Origin: Drosophila miranda
Taxonomy: Eukaryota; Arthropoda; Insecta; Diptera; Drosophilidae
Reading direction: 5' to 3'
Assembly (NCBI RefSeq): GCF_003369915.1
Contig: NC_046674.1
Coordinates: forward strand, 3,224,001-3,288,000
DNA length: 64,000 nucleotides
The notes under the pieces were generated by a model. It was given only the letters and a program-made list of their open reading frames with translations. It had not been told where the DNA came from and made no database searches. This document shows positions 44,930 through 58,343 of the stretch, one piece after another; the stretch's first letter is position 1; every line of letters starts with the position of its first letter. The position numbers and the translations under genes were made by a program.

Positions 44930-47900
44930 CGCAACAGCCCAGACCCAAACATGACACATCCATTGGGGGCAGGCCCCCTCGGCCGAAGACAGCGCCGGCA
45001 GGCGAAGGCCGCGCTTACAAATGCATCGAACATCGCTGCCAGACGCCTCGACACTTGGCCAACAGTTGGACGCTGTGCTGTTCCAGTTTAGTGGCCTAAT
45101 GCAATCAGTGGGCAATCGGTGGGCAATCGGAGCGGCCCTCCATTGTTGGCCACGCACTCGTGGCACGTGCTGAGGCGCAATTTGGTTTGACATTGGTGGC
45201 GGCGTCAGCGGCAATTGAAATGCGACGTGCCACGGGGTGGAACAAAGGCCGTAAACCAATTATGATCATGGCATGGCATCCCTTGTCTCCATTTAGTTTT
45301 TAGCTACAATTATTCAGGAACTTTGGAATTAGGCGGGCATCACTAGCCGGGAACTAGTTCATTGCTTGAATCCTGATCCGGCACTACATTCAAATGGTTT
45401 CTCGGAACCATCGCGAAACTTTTCACCTTCCCTTGGCAACTTTTGAAACGTCCTGCCTGAACTCTACCCTCATCATCAGATTCTTCTATTGTTCTCATGA
45501 ATAATTTGTGGAAACCACTTCAAGGCTGCTCCTGCCTTTTCCCTCTCTTGTGCCTCAGGCTCCGTACATATGTACCCCCTTCCTGCCCCATCCTACACAT
45601 GTACCCCTCCGGCCAAATGTCGCCGGAATACTTTAGACAAATTCAAAACAAAATTTCTTTAATAGACTTCTTCTTGCAGGGGGTGAGGTTGGGGTGGGCA
45701 GGAGCTTCTTGATGATGGGGGTGTCATGTGTGCCGTTCACTTTTTACGGCACTTAAACGACGCATTAACGCGCACGCACAGCTGTTGCCACGCCCACCTT
45801 GCCCCCAGGCCTCAGCCCTGCCCCAAGCCGGTGGCAGTTGGGCCTTTATGATGGCAATAAGCTCTACTTGGGGCAGGGCCCCGAGTCGAGTCCGGGTCTG
45901 GGTCCGGGTCTGCGACTGGGCCTGTGCAAAAGTGGCGCGAATATTTCACGGAACTTGTTCAAAAGTTCTTTGTTAATACCCTCGATAGGGGCATATTAGC
46001 GGGCCTATACGTATACCAAATTGGGGACATTTTGTTAATGAAATTATTCGAATTTTTAGTATCCGAAAAATACGTGGGGGAACGTTTTGAGTGGCAGCTA
46101 CGGCCGCGACTCTACACTTACACCCGACAATCAGTCAGTATGGCTCCTCTCCGCCTGAGGTCGCACACATTGCACTACTAAGAGTGTGTGAGAGAGAGAC
46201 AGAAAATGAGCAAGCGCGTGGACGGCGTTGCATAACCACTGCAAATTGATTTGTTCCTTCTGGCTACAATAATAATGCACTCTGAACCAGATTCTTCAAT
46301 TTGGCAGATATAGTAATTCTCTATAGTTCTGCGCTTTTAGTCTTCAAAATTGTGGATACCACAGATTTTCGTTTTTTGTGAAGGCGAAAGGCGAAATTTG
46401 TCACGTGCCAATTAATGAGTAACTTTCCGTACATCAGTGTATATAAACCATTCCTTATGGTTATTTGGTTTCAGCTATGAGGAGGTGGGGAGGTCGCCCT
46501 CCGTCCTAAGTTTTGTCCGCGTCAAACGGAGCAAATTTTGTGCGCTCGACTTTTTTTGTGTGGAAATTTCTTGCTTTTTAATTACTTGCTCACTTGCCAC
46601 TCATGAATCCATCTGGCCCTGCTGGTCCCCAGGGGCTAAAGGAGGGAGTGTTACCCTTTGATATGCTTCTCCTCCTCCTCCTTTGCGCCACTCGAGAGTT
46701 GCGCGCTACACTTGAGCCAGAGAGAGAGAGAGTCATTGAGAGAGGGAGAATGGGGGGTTGCAGGCAACCCATCAAAGCTTTTAGGCGGATTAACCAATAT
46801 AATAATTTTAGTCACAAGTCCTCGACACAAACTTGACAATGAAAGCAACATGGCTGCTGCAGCTGCGGCTGCTGCTGCTGATGATGAGGCACATGGCCCA
46901 AGTCAAGTGCCAAAACAAATATGTTGTGCTCCGGCTGCGGTTTCTGGGACAAGATTTCAATTTGATGTAGCTCCTCCTCCTCCTCCTCCGCTAGACGAGT
47001 CCTGCAGCATGATTGTGCATTTAGTAGACCGCTCAGACACGCTCTCGAAAAAGGGAAGGGAACCAAGAGATGGAGCCCAAGGATTGGCAATAGGCTGGTT
47101 CGTATGCACAGTCACATGGCAAACACTTGAGTGTCGTCACAAAGCACTGAAGATGGGGCTGGGTGTGGCAGTACGTGCAGGACGTACAGGACGTGCAGGA
47201 AGCTTCAGCAACAGTGGCAAAAATACTTCAAGCAACAGTCAAAAACAGAACTGGCAACAATTTTGCCTTTCCAACAGTTTCCCCAATCCCCGAATCCCCC
47301 AATCCCCAACCTCCAACCGATGCCAAATCCCTACCACATTTTGCGACCCACCCCCATCAGCAGAGCTTCTCACCCAGCTCCCTTTTCCTTTCGCAGCCCT
47401 TACTTCTCTTTGCCAGTCCCTTTTCCATGCTATTCCACCCCTCTCACCCACCTTCCCCTCGATCCATTGCATTTCAGAATTCGCGTAATTGGCATTTTTA
47501 AGCAAAATTCACGCTTCAACACTTTTTCAAGTGTGAGTCTGCGAGTGAGTGTGTGTTTGAGTCTGTAAGTGAGTGTATGAGTGTGTGTTTGAATCTGTGA
47601 ATGAGTACACGAGTGCAGATATGTATAGACATACATATGTACATGTGTGATACACCCCTCACTTGGTATATCCACTCGATATTTCTAATTAGTGGAGTTT
47701 TAGGCTCTGTCATATTCCCGTCTTGACATTCTCCCTTCTCTTAACGATTCTGCACCAATTTATGACATTTATTAATTAATTTTTGCCAGCAGCCCTCCGA
47801 GCTGTTTATTAGACTGTGATTAGCAGGGATAATCTGTGGGATAATCTAGGTCGGTTTCATGGCTAATTGAAGCGAAACCCAACTTAAATCAAGCGAAATC

Positions 47901-48307
47901 GGTTGGCACATTCCTCTTCAGCACACTCTGGAGAAGCAGACACTACTCGTATACGTACGAGCATACGACATTCAAGAAGTAATCATAAAATGCGATAAAT
48001 ATTACTGTGATTGTGCGAGTGGCTACCGTTTCGGAGGCACCAGTGCAGCCGTAGCCGCAGCCCCCAAGGTCAGGGCCAAATCGGAGTCGAAGTAACGGAC
48101 GCGAAGGCACGCACATGGTCAAAGGCTTGATCAGCAGAAAATCTACAACAAATCTAGCCAAGAATTGCGCATGCGCAACGTCAATTCGTCAGTCGTTGAC
48201 TTGGCAAACGTTCGAATGAATCCATATGTTCAACTCTGGGAGGCGTGATCTGCATGGGAAAACAACTGAAGCCCCAATAGAGTGGTGGGCCGAAAAGTGT
48301 AAGTGGC
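44930..48307. other. Intergenic region between inverted cuticle paralogs
   Basis: 3.4 kb with GT-rich and GTGAGT-type repeats (47520-47610), an AG tract near 46720, GCTGCT repeats (46855-46885) and a TCC tract near 46975. The long frames here have compositions of shifted low-complexity DNA and I do not call them genes. Confidence 0.45.
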
Positions 48308-48315
48308 TATAAAAG
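48308..48315 (+). promoter_or_regulatory. TATA box of the 115-aa cuticle gene
   Basis: TATAAAAG is followed about 27 bp later by an ACATCACAC initiator-like sequence, and lies 104 bp before the ATG. Confidence 0.65.
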
Positions 48316-48411
48316 AGTCGAGTGGCTCTCTGTTGGACATCACACAGCCACAGCTCATCCACCAAGCGACAATCCCCCTCAGAAAAACACCACAAGCCCA
48401 ACGCAATCAAA

Positions 48412-48825
48412 ATGTTCAAACTCGTAAGTATTCAGAGGATCCGATCCAAATTCCCAGCTCCAGGCTGATCTCATTCTTCATTCTTCCAGGTTGCTGTCTG
48501 CTTCTTCGCTCTTGTGGCCGTGGCTGCTGCCAAGCCTGGCATCCTGGCTGCCGCTCCTCTGGCCTACACCGCTCCGGCTGTGGTGGGAAGCGCCGCCTAT
48601 GTGGCACCTTATGCTTCCAGTTTCACCGCCCACTCGGTTGCCCATAGCGCCGCCTTTCCTGCTGCGTACACTGCTGCCTACACCGCTCCGTTTGCCTCCC
48701 CCTATGCCGCCGCCTACACTGCTCCGTTTGCCTCCCCCTATGCCGCCGCCTACACCTCTCCATTGGCCTACAGCTCACCCTATGTGGCCCGTCCATACGC
48801 TGCTCCCCTTCTGCTGAAGAAGTAA
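48412..48825 (+). CDS. Secreted Ala/Tyr/Pro-rich cuticular-type protein, 115 aa
   Basis: Exon 1 (48412..48423) encodes MFKL. Exon 2 (48490..48825) continues VAVCFFALVAVAAAKPG, forming a standard signal peptide. The body has two AYTAPFASPYAA units and ends YAAPLLLKK. It is the inverted paralog, about 4 kb away, of the 127-aa gene. Their shared 228 bp are identical while the 3' halves differ, which suggests gene conversion. It likely contributes to cuticle and is expressed in epidermis at moults, by analogy with its family. Confidence 0.82.
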
Positions 48826-51800
48826 GCCCGAGTGATCCATTCCTCACTCTTGCGAGATAGTGCACTATGATCGTATTTCTCATGGTTTGGCATTGATTTT
48901 CCTCTCATCCCTGCACTTAGTGATTTTTTTAAAAAGTGATTTTAGTGATTTTTGTTCTTTTTTTTTTTGAAGTAAACGTATAAGAACTAATGGAATTTGG
49001 CATTATCTGGGACTGGGAGTCGGCTCGAGGCTGGGAATTAGCATGCAGAAGGCATTGGGACGCGCATATTTAAAGTGATCCATTAGCGAGCGGTTTTTTC
49101 GTGGCTAAGCGTTCAATTATTGGTACATGCCGAGGCAATGCCGATGTCGAGGAATGCATATCAATGAGGATTCGTTTAGCTATCGCAGATGGTTGCTTCA
49201 GCGATGGATGATTGAAGGATGGTTCCAGTGACGGAGGAGGAATGGTTACATTTGTTGTGCCTCCTGCCACCATGCCACAATTGTGTACCGGAATTACCGC
49301 AAGTCACCAAAATATGGGCTAACATTCCGCCCAAAAGCCTTAGGGGCTGAACAGCCGCCGGGGCACAACAAACACCGGAGATGACATCCTTGGGTCTGAG
49401 TTTGAGGCTTAGGAAGCAGTAAATTAAAATTGACACCTGATGCTGAGACAATTTGTGAGTCGACTCGGGCGGCTGTTTCTGGCGCTAATGAGGCCTGAAA
49501 CCAAAATGAGTCAACATAGCCATAGCCATGGAACAGATGACGATGATGATGATTTTGATGACATTTAATGAAGAAGGAAGCGTGGGCGGCAGCGGTCTCC
49601 TGATGTGCTTAATCAATATTTAATGACAGATGTAGACTTTGGTGGAACACTTTAGTGAAGATATTTAGAGACTTTCGAGGTTTAAGATACATACATATGC
49701 AAATATGTACATACATATTCATACATTGCTGAAATTGATTTTCTTCGGATTAAGAGATACAGATGCTTTAAGGTAGAGGCAACGACTTAAGGATATATAA
49801 GAAGGTATAGAGGGGATAGAATATCCTTCAGGCTGGAACAAATGTTTGAAGTGAAAAACTTTCCCAATAATTGGTTTTCGGTAATTCCTCTCCATCTTCC
49901 CCTATGAAAAGCTACCCACCCATTCCACTCTCCCAGAGAGCGTGGCAAAGGAGGGAGCAGGCAGCGAGAACACTGTTTGACTTTGTTGTTGACTTTGTTA
50001 AATGCGGCTAAATGGGCGTAAATGACCGGCAAGAAAAGCAACAACAACCGAAAGCCAGCAACAGGCTTCCTTTCGGTCCAGAGTGTATGTGTGCGCCTGT
50101 TTTTGTGTATGTGTTTGTGTAAGAGCAAACATAGAAGGGTTAAAAGTTTAAGGAGTGCGTGTAGCCCGAGCGCGCTCTCTGTCCGCTGCTCCGCACTCCT
50201 GTGGAAAAGTTTCTGCATATGCTGGCAGAGATTACGGTAAATTTTGCGCTTGAATAATCGTGAGGGTAACGAGGGTTCCCAGAGAGAAAGGGAGAGGAGA
50301 AAGAAAGGAAGAAAGCCATAGGCAGCATCCACTTTCATTACAAAAACTGACGGCGCGTAAGGAAACTTCTTGCGGTTGCTTTTGTACTGTAGATACGCAA
50401 CGAAATGTGAACAGCAGGTACGGAGACGAAGATGCCGAGAAGATACATACATACATACCTCATTACAACAAAAAGACATTGGGTTCTCTTCTTCCTCATC
50501 ATATTCTTTATCCTCTGGCAACCATTGGAATTATGCGGTATTGTCTAGAAATGAGTTTTCGTTTGTTTGTTGCTATTTTTACGTTTCATCGAACAAAAGC
50601 AAAGTACCTGGCAAAACGCAAGAGCAACAAAGAACTGAGAAACTGGCAAATATAAAGCATAAAACAGGAGGAGCAAGACAAGCTGAAGCAGAAGCTCAGC
50701 GCAGCATGACGGGCGCGGGGGCGGAGGACAGACAAGCAGCCGCAAACACTCAGCAGCGTTAAGGCAGCAGAACAGCCCAACGAAGCATCGCCATTACACT
50801 CACTCCCGCACCAAAAGCCGCAATGCAAGCCAACAGTGCAGTATTCTCACTCCCACCCACCTGCCTAGTGCAGAGAGAGCGAGAGAGAGGGAGTTTAGCC
50901 AACCTACGCAGCAGCAGGAAGAGACAGAGAGTATAATACGCATGCAGACGTGACGTGTAATGCACAGCTGCAGTCAGGCGACAAAAATGTCAAACCTGAT
51001 TTCGATTACGTTTGGTTTAAACGAAACGTGTAATAAAACATATATTTATCATGGCCTCAAGAGGTGTTTCCTTGGATATAAAATAATTATAATCTTACAA
51101 AATCGTTGTCGTTGCCTTTGTCGCCTTCGTTAACTTTTTTTTTTGCTCTCCAAAGAAATGCAGCAGTGCCGCCTTTGTAGTTATGTGCATGATGAAGAAG
51201 CCAACTGTCGTCTCCTCGCCCTTTCTCTCCCTCTCTGGTATGCCATGCCATGGCATTCCCATTCCCATTCCCATTCCATCTCCATTCCTTCATCCCGCTG
51301 TTGGCTGGCTGTCGTCGCATTAAGTGAAGCACGCGGCATGCTGGAGGATCAAAATGAAGTGCTGACAACGCAATGCGGTTGCTTCTGTCAGGCGTCTCCT
51401 CACCCCTTATTTAAGGGAACACGTCCATGGCGGCCACACGACAGCCGAGGCGTACACCTGGTAAGCATCTTATCGCAGACCGCAGCGCTAAACAAAAGGA
51501 TGTAAACGGGAGAGGTCCTGCTTCTCGATGGCTGCCACTTCAATGGCTCTGACGCCCGTCTGCCCGTTTGGAGGCACCAACTCCAGGTCCAACGGGCTGT
51601 TTAATTTACGCGCTGCTATTATTTTAATCTTTTGCGCTACACCCAGCGTGAAATGACTTTCACCTGGCCCCGGCGCCGGCCCCCTGCTATGGTTACAACT
51701 ACGGTTAAGGCTCGGGGTAGATATCGCCCAGAGGCATCTTGGTCCAAAGCATTTAGCACAATATACATACACGTACGTATTTACATACCTTTGCCTTGTA

Positions 51801-53690
51801 CTTCTCGAAGTTTTTGCCCACGACAGAAATCGTGGCAAGGTGAGGAAGACAGGAAGCTTTTGTCAGTTGGCTTGGCCTCAAGGTGCTGCAGGATGTGTTG
51901 TCGTTGTGTTTTTGTCTTTTGTGTGGCTCTGTGGCTCCCGGGCTACCCATCCTTGGCATTTACCATTGCTTTTTATTGTTTTATGTGGCTGTCTACCCCT
52001 GCTCCTGGAGTGCTCCCATCCTGGCTCCTTGCTTGCCACTTCAAGGTGCAAAATGTACGACGTGCGTCGTCTCGTACATCATCGCATGCTTTGTGCTTTC
52101 AACGCTGAAATCTTTTACAATCAACATGAAGGAGCGGCAAAGCAATTTTGTAGCCAAAAAAGGAAAAAAGACAGAACCCAAAGACCGAACCGGAAGCGAA
52201 GCGAGGGAAACGGAGTCCGGACGAGGCACACATAATGCCCCAAATCATTTTCATTTCTTGCATGCGCTTGTCTGCACTGAGCTGCTGCCTCCAAGACCAA
52301 GACGAAGACCAAGACGAAGACCAAGACCAAGACGCGCTGGGGCGGACTTCGTTCCGGCTTCCTGCTCTATTAACGCGCTTTTCCTACTCCCACTCCCATT
52401 CTCAAGTCTGTGGGCGTTTTTACTGCTCTACGGCACTCAAAGCGCTTAAGCTGGAAGAGAGAGCTGCTTTCCCCACCCAGCTGCCACTAGAAGTTGAGGC
52501 ACATTACAATATTTTAAAAGATTTACTGACCATGTATTTTCAGCTCAGCCAGCAAAGTGCAAAAAGCTGTAAAATATTGCGTATTCGCCAAAGTGCCACC
52601 TGAGAAACGTTGCACAAAGTCAGATTCAACAAAGCATAACAAAGCTTCCGAAGAGTGGTAGTGGGGGGCGAGGTGTAAAACTATTCCAGAACTATCTACT
52701 CGTTCTCGTAGAATTTAAGTTTTGCCAGAAACAAGTGTGGAATCACCGAGGCATGCAACTTGCAATCCTAGAGTCATTTCAATTTGCCACAGCTCCTGAA
52801 TTTATTATCGTAATCTACGCTTGGAGGTGCCTAAAAATGCATACGATTCCCTGGAGAAAGCTGCTTAAGACGAAAAATAAATAGAATTTTAAAGTAAATT
52901 GAAGCAAGCAACTTATTTGTGGTGCACATTGAGATATATATTAGACCAGAAGTAGGAACATTGCCAACACTTTTGTACCCCAAAAACTTGGCCAACATAA
53001 CTCAGCAGGAACCGAGCAGCAAGAGCTGCCAGTAGTAGCTTCAGAGACGGCTCCTGGAAGCAACCAAAAGCCACAGCGGCTTCGGAGGCACCACTATCCC
53101 CCAGCAACAAATGGTGCACATTACAAGGGGCCCCATAGCTACTTTACAGAACGCCGAGAAGCTGCCACGTAGAGACTCACATATTTTATTATCTGCACTG
53201 GCACACAGCGGGAAGTGAAGAGCAGAGCAGTGCAGGGCAGAGCAGAGCAGAGCAGAGCAGGAGTGCTGCTGGGATACGAGTGCTGTGTGCAACAAGGCGC
53301 AGAACTTAAGCGGTGAAGACAAATTTTTATTGCCGCAAGCCCGAGTCGATTTCGATTATTGACTGGGGCCAAACTGTTGCACGAGTGCTGGGGCAGACAA
53401 CCATCGCCAGCGCCATCCAAGGAAAGCTCCCATGTCTGTGTCTGGGGCTTGGTTTCGCCTTTCCTTCCCCTTTGACTGCTGCTGTCTGTGGCCGCTGTCG
53501 CCGTCGCTCATTTGAGTCACATTTTATTATTTTCGTGCATTTATCGTATGCTCGGTGGCATTTTATTTTATTAGCGTGACATTTCAATTGATAGACCCTT
53601 GTGGCTGTGGCTGTGACTGTGGCTGTGGCTGTGGCTGCCGCACTCTGCACGTCACATTTGAATTTTGCTTATCGGAAATTTTTATAGTGA
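48826..53690. other. Large gene-poor region
   Basis: Nearly 5 kb without a supportable gene. Simple repeats include ATAC/ATGTAC near 49690-49720, CCCATT units (51254-51285), AAGACC units (52294-52332) and GGCTGT units (53600-53640). GC-richer islands give long but low-complexity frames that I reject. Confidence 0.45.
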
Positions 53691-53692
53691 GA

Positions 53693-53781
53693 CGGTCACA
53701 CTGGATTTGAGCAGATTGGTCACACTGTGAGTACTCGGGGCCTGCGCAAAGTACTTACATTCTTCTTATCGTCTATCGATA
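53693..53781 (+). promoter_or_regulatory. Double Motif-1 plus DRE promoter of the eIF4E gene
   Basis: CGGTCACACTG (53693-53703) and TGGTCACACTG (53717-53727) are two M1BP sites 24 bp apart. TATCGATA (53774-53781) is a DRE. They lie 240-330 bp before the ATG. Confidence 0.75.
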
Positions 53782-54019
53782 CTTTCAGAATCTGAAAAAG
53801 GTTAAGCAGGCGTCGACTTTTTTAATTAGACTTGATTTGTGTTGCTGTTCAGTTTTGTTCTCAGATTTTTTATTCAGAAATATACAGTTGCCTTGCAAAC
53901 ACATAGTTTCTACATTGCGAAGAGATTTCTGAAAAAAATAAAAAAATCGTCAAGCAAATAACGTAACAAAAAGTGAAAAAACAAAAAACAAAACAAATTT
54001 ATAGATTTTGCGAATCAAA

Positions 54020-54994
54020 ATGGTGTATACAGGCTACGAAGGTTATGGTTACGCCTCTGCCCAAGCTATGGGCATGCTCATGCCCCCGTCGGGCCCCGTC
54101 TATTTCATAAACGAGGAGCCTGAGGAGGAGCCTTTGAATCCATCGCTTGACGAGGTGCGCAGTCTCCTGGACGAGGATTTGCAGAAGCATCCTCTGGAGC
54201 ACATCTGGACGGTGTGGCACTGGGAGAATGATCGTTCAAAGTCGTGGGGCGACATGCTCAGTGAAGTGACGAGCTTTGATACGGTTGAGGATTTCTTTAG
54301 GTGAGTCGTTTTTTTCTAGTTTTTTCTAGAAAATTCTTTTACATTTTTGACATATTTTTTTTTTACATGTGTATTTGTGTGTTCGTTAGTGTGTACTATT
54401 TCATCAAGCCACCTTCTGATTTACGCGTCCTCAATGATTATATGGTTTTCAAGCATGGAGTGCGGTAAGTTTTGCACGCATTTTCCTAGTCTTTTGTGGT
54501 ATTTGATGTCGGTACTTTTCCAGTCCCATGTGGGAGGATATTGCTAACAAGGATGGCGGCCGTTGGATTATAATTTTGGAAAAAAGTGCCAAGGCCATGA
54601 GTGACTATCTGTGGCATGATTTGGTGAGTTTCGACATGGTGCCCCTGGCTTTAAAATTTCCACCACTCATAGCTTTTGTTCTGCAGCTGCTGTGCTGCAT
54701 TGGCGAGTGCTTCAAATATTCGGACGAGATCTGCGGCGTTGTCATCAATGTGCGCAACAAGGCCAACAAGTTGTGTGAGTAAAACTCACTGTAAATGTAA
54801 TGCCGAATGATTAAAACCATGTTTTGATTACAGCACTCTGGACCAAGAACTCGCGTAATAAGCGCGCTGTGCTGTCTCTGGGCCGACAGCTAAAGAACAT
54901 GCTACACTTGAACGATATTCAGATACACTACCAGCTGCACACTGATGCCATGATACAGCATGGACCCAATGTCAACACTATATACAAATTGTAA
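54020..54994 (+). CDS. eIF4E3: eIF4E-family mRNA cap-binding protein (eIF4E3-like)
   Basis: Exons 54020..54300, 54390..54464, 54524..54623, 54687..54774 and 54834..54994 join to 234 aa. The eIF4E core is clear: HPLEHIWTVWHWENDRSKSW, PMWEDIANKDGGRWII and YQLHTDAMIQHGPNVNTIY at the end. Both cap-stacking tryptophans (equivalents of W56 and W102) and the following Glu are present. At the dorsal eIF4G/4E-BP contact, the usual VEDFW reads VEDFF, so the Trp73 equivalent is Phe. The N-terminal 30 residues are Tyr/Gly-rich then acidic. Among fly eIF4E paralogs it best fits eIF4E3 by locus (66C); in D. melanogaster that gene acts in spermatogenesis. AATAAA lies at 55226. Paralogs eIF4E4/5 cannot be fully excluded. 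Confidence 0.88.
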
Positions 54995-55225
54995 ATGCCC
55001 CACATCATGATCATGTTCCTCAAGATACACTAGCAGGTCCCCTCCAAAATCTTCTTGAGAGCGTTGTCGTAAATGCGCATCTCATTTTCTGCCAGAAATG
55101 CGCATTTACGATCGCCTCGGAGTCACATTCACATAGACGCGTTTCTGAAGCACACTTCACGTTACATAGCAAATCCTCTGCACACGCACTGATGAACATG
55201 ATGCATAGAATACGAATATTGGCTG

Positions 55226-55231
55226 AATAAA
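55226..55231 (+). terminator. Poly(A) signal of the eIF4E gene
   Basis: AATAAA lies 232 bp after the stop codon in AT-rich DNA. Confidence 0.45.
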
Positions 55232-55239
55232 ATATCGCA

Positions 55240-58200
55240 TACAGCTCTTAAAGCTTGTCGAAAGCTACACACGTACTGCTCACTGTGTTGTACTTGGCCC
55301 AAGCGGAGTCGCCGCACGTATCCCCCGCTTTCTGGCGATTATTCTTGGTGTCATAATTCTGGCCCATTCCCCTCCCCGCTTTCATGTCGCGGCAAGTGCT
55401 TTTGTGCGCGTGTGTGTCCTGGGGCCCTTGTGGCATGGCAAAGTTGTGACCAATTTATGGAAATATGCTAGGGACATCCTCCACTCGCATGATTTGATTG
55501 TTGTAATTTGTAGGGATTTGGGGTTTTTATTGTTTTATTGAATTATGAAGTGGCATCCACGAAATGACTAGAACGTGATACACCACACCCACGGATCCAC
55601 GGAGCGAGGATATCCATTTCATTGCTTTGCCGCTTAATATGAGCAGAATTCTTGGGCGCAGATGAATGCCTGGTGAAAGGTGAATGAATATGCCAGCACG
55701 TTCGTGGCACTGGCACTGAACAGCAGAACAGCAGAACAGCAGATGTAGCAGGTAATAACGTGGCTATACAAGTGGATCCACATCCTTCCGTTGATATGGC
55801 AAATAGTTCCACCTCCTCGTCCTCCTCCCACTTAAGAGCAATTTAATAGCAGCAATAAAAGCTTTTTCTTTTGGTAGAACAATACTCGGGATCCTCGCCG
55901 GAGAATGTCAAAGGGACAAAAACAAATAAGGGATAACCGGACAAAACAAACACACACGCAGAATAAGTCCAGAGAGAGAGAGAGAGAGAGAGCAAGTGCA
56001 AATATCCGGCAGAGAATAGCACTAATGTTGTACTTTTTTCTTTATTAAATGAAATGCAAGCTTAATTGAAAAACGCTGACTTCGCAGAGGTCCATTTCCT
56101 GGGAACTCTCTACTCCTGGCTCCCTTCGTGTTGCTATGTTCTCCTGTTGCGCCATGTGTAGCCTGTTGCAATTTTAATTAAACAAAGAGCGTAAAATGTT
56201 TAGCCATTTTTTCATTCATGGACTCTCTCTGTTTGTACTCCATCTCTGGATTCCCCCATCTCTCCTGCTCCTTGCTCTGTGTGTGTCGGCTTCCAATTGT
56301 CTTTGGCACGTAAATTTTCTTTGCCAACAAGCACGAAATTGTTTGTCCCTCCGATCCGGCACCGCCATCATGGGCCCAGACCTCGACTGGTGTCCTGTGT
56401 CTGGGTGTCCCTTTGGCGCTGCAAAACAAATTAATTGTCTGTTTTTCACATAAACTTTTTCGGTCCCCAGCTCTGGATACGGCTACGGTTACGACTACGG
56501 CTCCTGCTACTCCTGGCGCTCTCTCTGTGGGTCGTCCGGCTTGAGGTCCTGCGGTTGGCCCTGCCGCGCGTCTGTCCAATTTGCAGCGCTCTGTTTGTTG
56601 CGTAAATTGCGGCAGTTCTTGGCTCTTTATTTGTCCTGATATCTCTCCTTCCCGCCTCTCAAGTTTCACTCCCGCTTTTCGCTTAGCTCATTTGCTGCAC
56701 ATCAGTATTTCGGGGAAGCTTTCGTTTCGACCATCGGCCATCCCCCCATCACCCATTTTTGTCATAATTCAAATGTAATTTTCCTGGTAGTCAGGACGCA
56801 CACACAATCTCTTTTCCTCCCACTATCTTTTTCGCTCTCGTCTCCCCTGTCGCTCATAATTATTTTTTGATTAAAGATTCCATCTACTGCTCGCCTTTCT
56901 CGACGCCTGGCAACTTTTCTTTGTGTACTGTTTGCGGAAAAAGAGAAGAAAATGCTGCTCTGAATTTCATTTTAGATTCGGGCAAACTTTAAAAATATTA
57001 TTAAGAATATTAAGTGATGGCAAGGCTGCCGCTGGTACAGAAACAGAGCCGAACCCCATCTGATCTTTGCTTTTAATTTAAGCTTAGAATGGAATAAAAA
57101 TACACTACCTCCACATGCTGCTCGTATTTTATTTTATGAGCTCCATGGCTCCTATCCTCCTATACCCCTATCCTCTCCTCTTCTTTATGATTTCATTTTG
57201 CTGCAGATTAATTTCCATCCCCCGGATACAAGTCCATCTCCAGTTGATTTATTGGCATTTATTCTAGGAGAAATTTAAGCTGTGCGAACCGAGAGCGAAC
57301 CAGAGCTGAGAAATGCAATTAAAATAACGAAATGTGGAAAATGCAATAAACACTCCTCGGATTGCCAATCAAATCGGGAGAAGCAGTTGGCAAATTAACA
57401 GAATTAACTCATCTCATCGATTGGATCGATCCCAGACATATGACAAAATGTCACCCACTCAAATGCAATTAAATACAAACGAAACAAATCAAATCAGATC
57501 AGATATATATGTAGGTATATATATACATATGTAGGTATATATGTATATATGTACTTTATAGAAATGTGTCTGAGTTACAAATTGTGTCCCATTTTTTGGG
57601 CTGCAATTTCCTTTGGAGTTGTAGGCGATTTGCATTTTCAAATAATGACAGCATAAAAAACTAGTTAAAAGTTGACAACAATGAAATGTCAAAAGCGCTC
57701 TGCAAACTTTGAAACTTTTTTGTGTGTTTTCTGTTTAAAGCGACCTCCCACGTACCGTACCCATTCCATTCCATCCATTCTGCTTGTCTGCCTGTCTGCC
57801 CGTGGCCGCCTTTTGCCTCTTTTTGTTTTGGCCCGAACAATAACAGCAGAAATTTTTCTAAAATTTCATGTCCCCTTCGCCATGCAACTGTACACCGCCA
57901 CGCCCTTTGGGCTAAGCCCAGCCCAAGCTATTTGCAATTTAACTTTTTCCCACATACACAGATTTGTGGAGGCCAAAAGAACGTTGGGGCATGGGGTTCA
58001 AAAAGGTAGGTATACATACATACATGCACATGTACTAAAAGAGTGGCACGTAGAGCTTTAGTTTTTAGTTGGTTTTTATTAACTTTTGTCTCAGGTTTTG
58101 TCCATTTTCTGTGCCTGTTGTTGCCCCTTTTTTTGTGGGCATTTAAGTTGCACAATTACTGAGATTCGAGACTAAGACTATGACGGCAACTTATGTTGGC

Positions 58201-58343
58201 CAAGTTAAACGTTTCAACTCAAATTTCACACAAGCAGCTAAAAAATAACAAGGGAAGCCCTCAAAGGGAGGCAGCACTCGCAAAATCCTTCTCCATTTTC
58301 TTTTGGACAATTGAGTTTTCAAAGGCTGAAGCACTACATAACT
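55240..58343. other. Gene-poor region
   Basis: 3.1 kb of non-coding DNA. It holds an (AG)n tract at 55972-55993 and a TATATG microsatellite at 57500-57555. No RNA gene or coding exon was recognised. Confidence 0.45.

Noticed and set aside
46658-47488. 276-aa plus-strand frame
   Set aside because: It has low-complexity Ala, Pro and Glu/Arg runs from GAG, GCT and TCC repeats, no domain, no signal peptide, and overlapping frames of similar length.
49787-50521. 244-aa minus-strand frame
   Set aside because: Leucine/serine-rich composition typical of non-coding AT/CT-rich DNA, with no motif or splice context.
51883-52449. 188-aa plus-strand frame with an Arg/Pro run
   Set aside because: The run comes from an AAGACC repeat; there is no recognisable domain.
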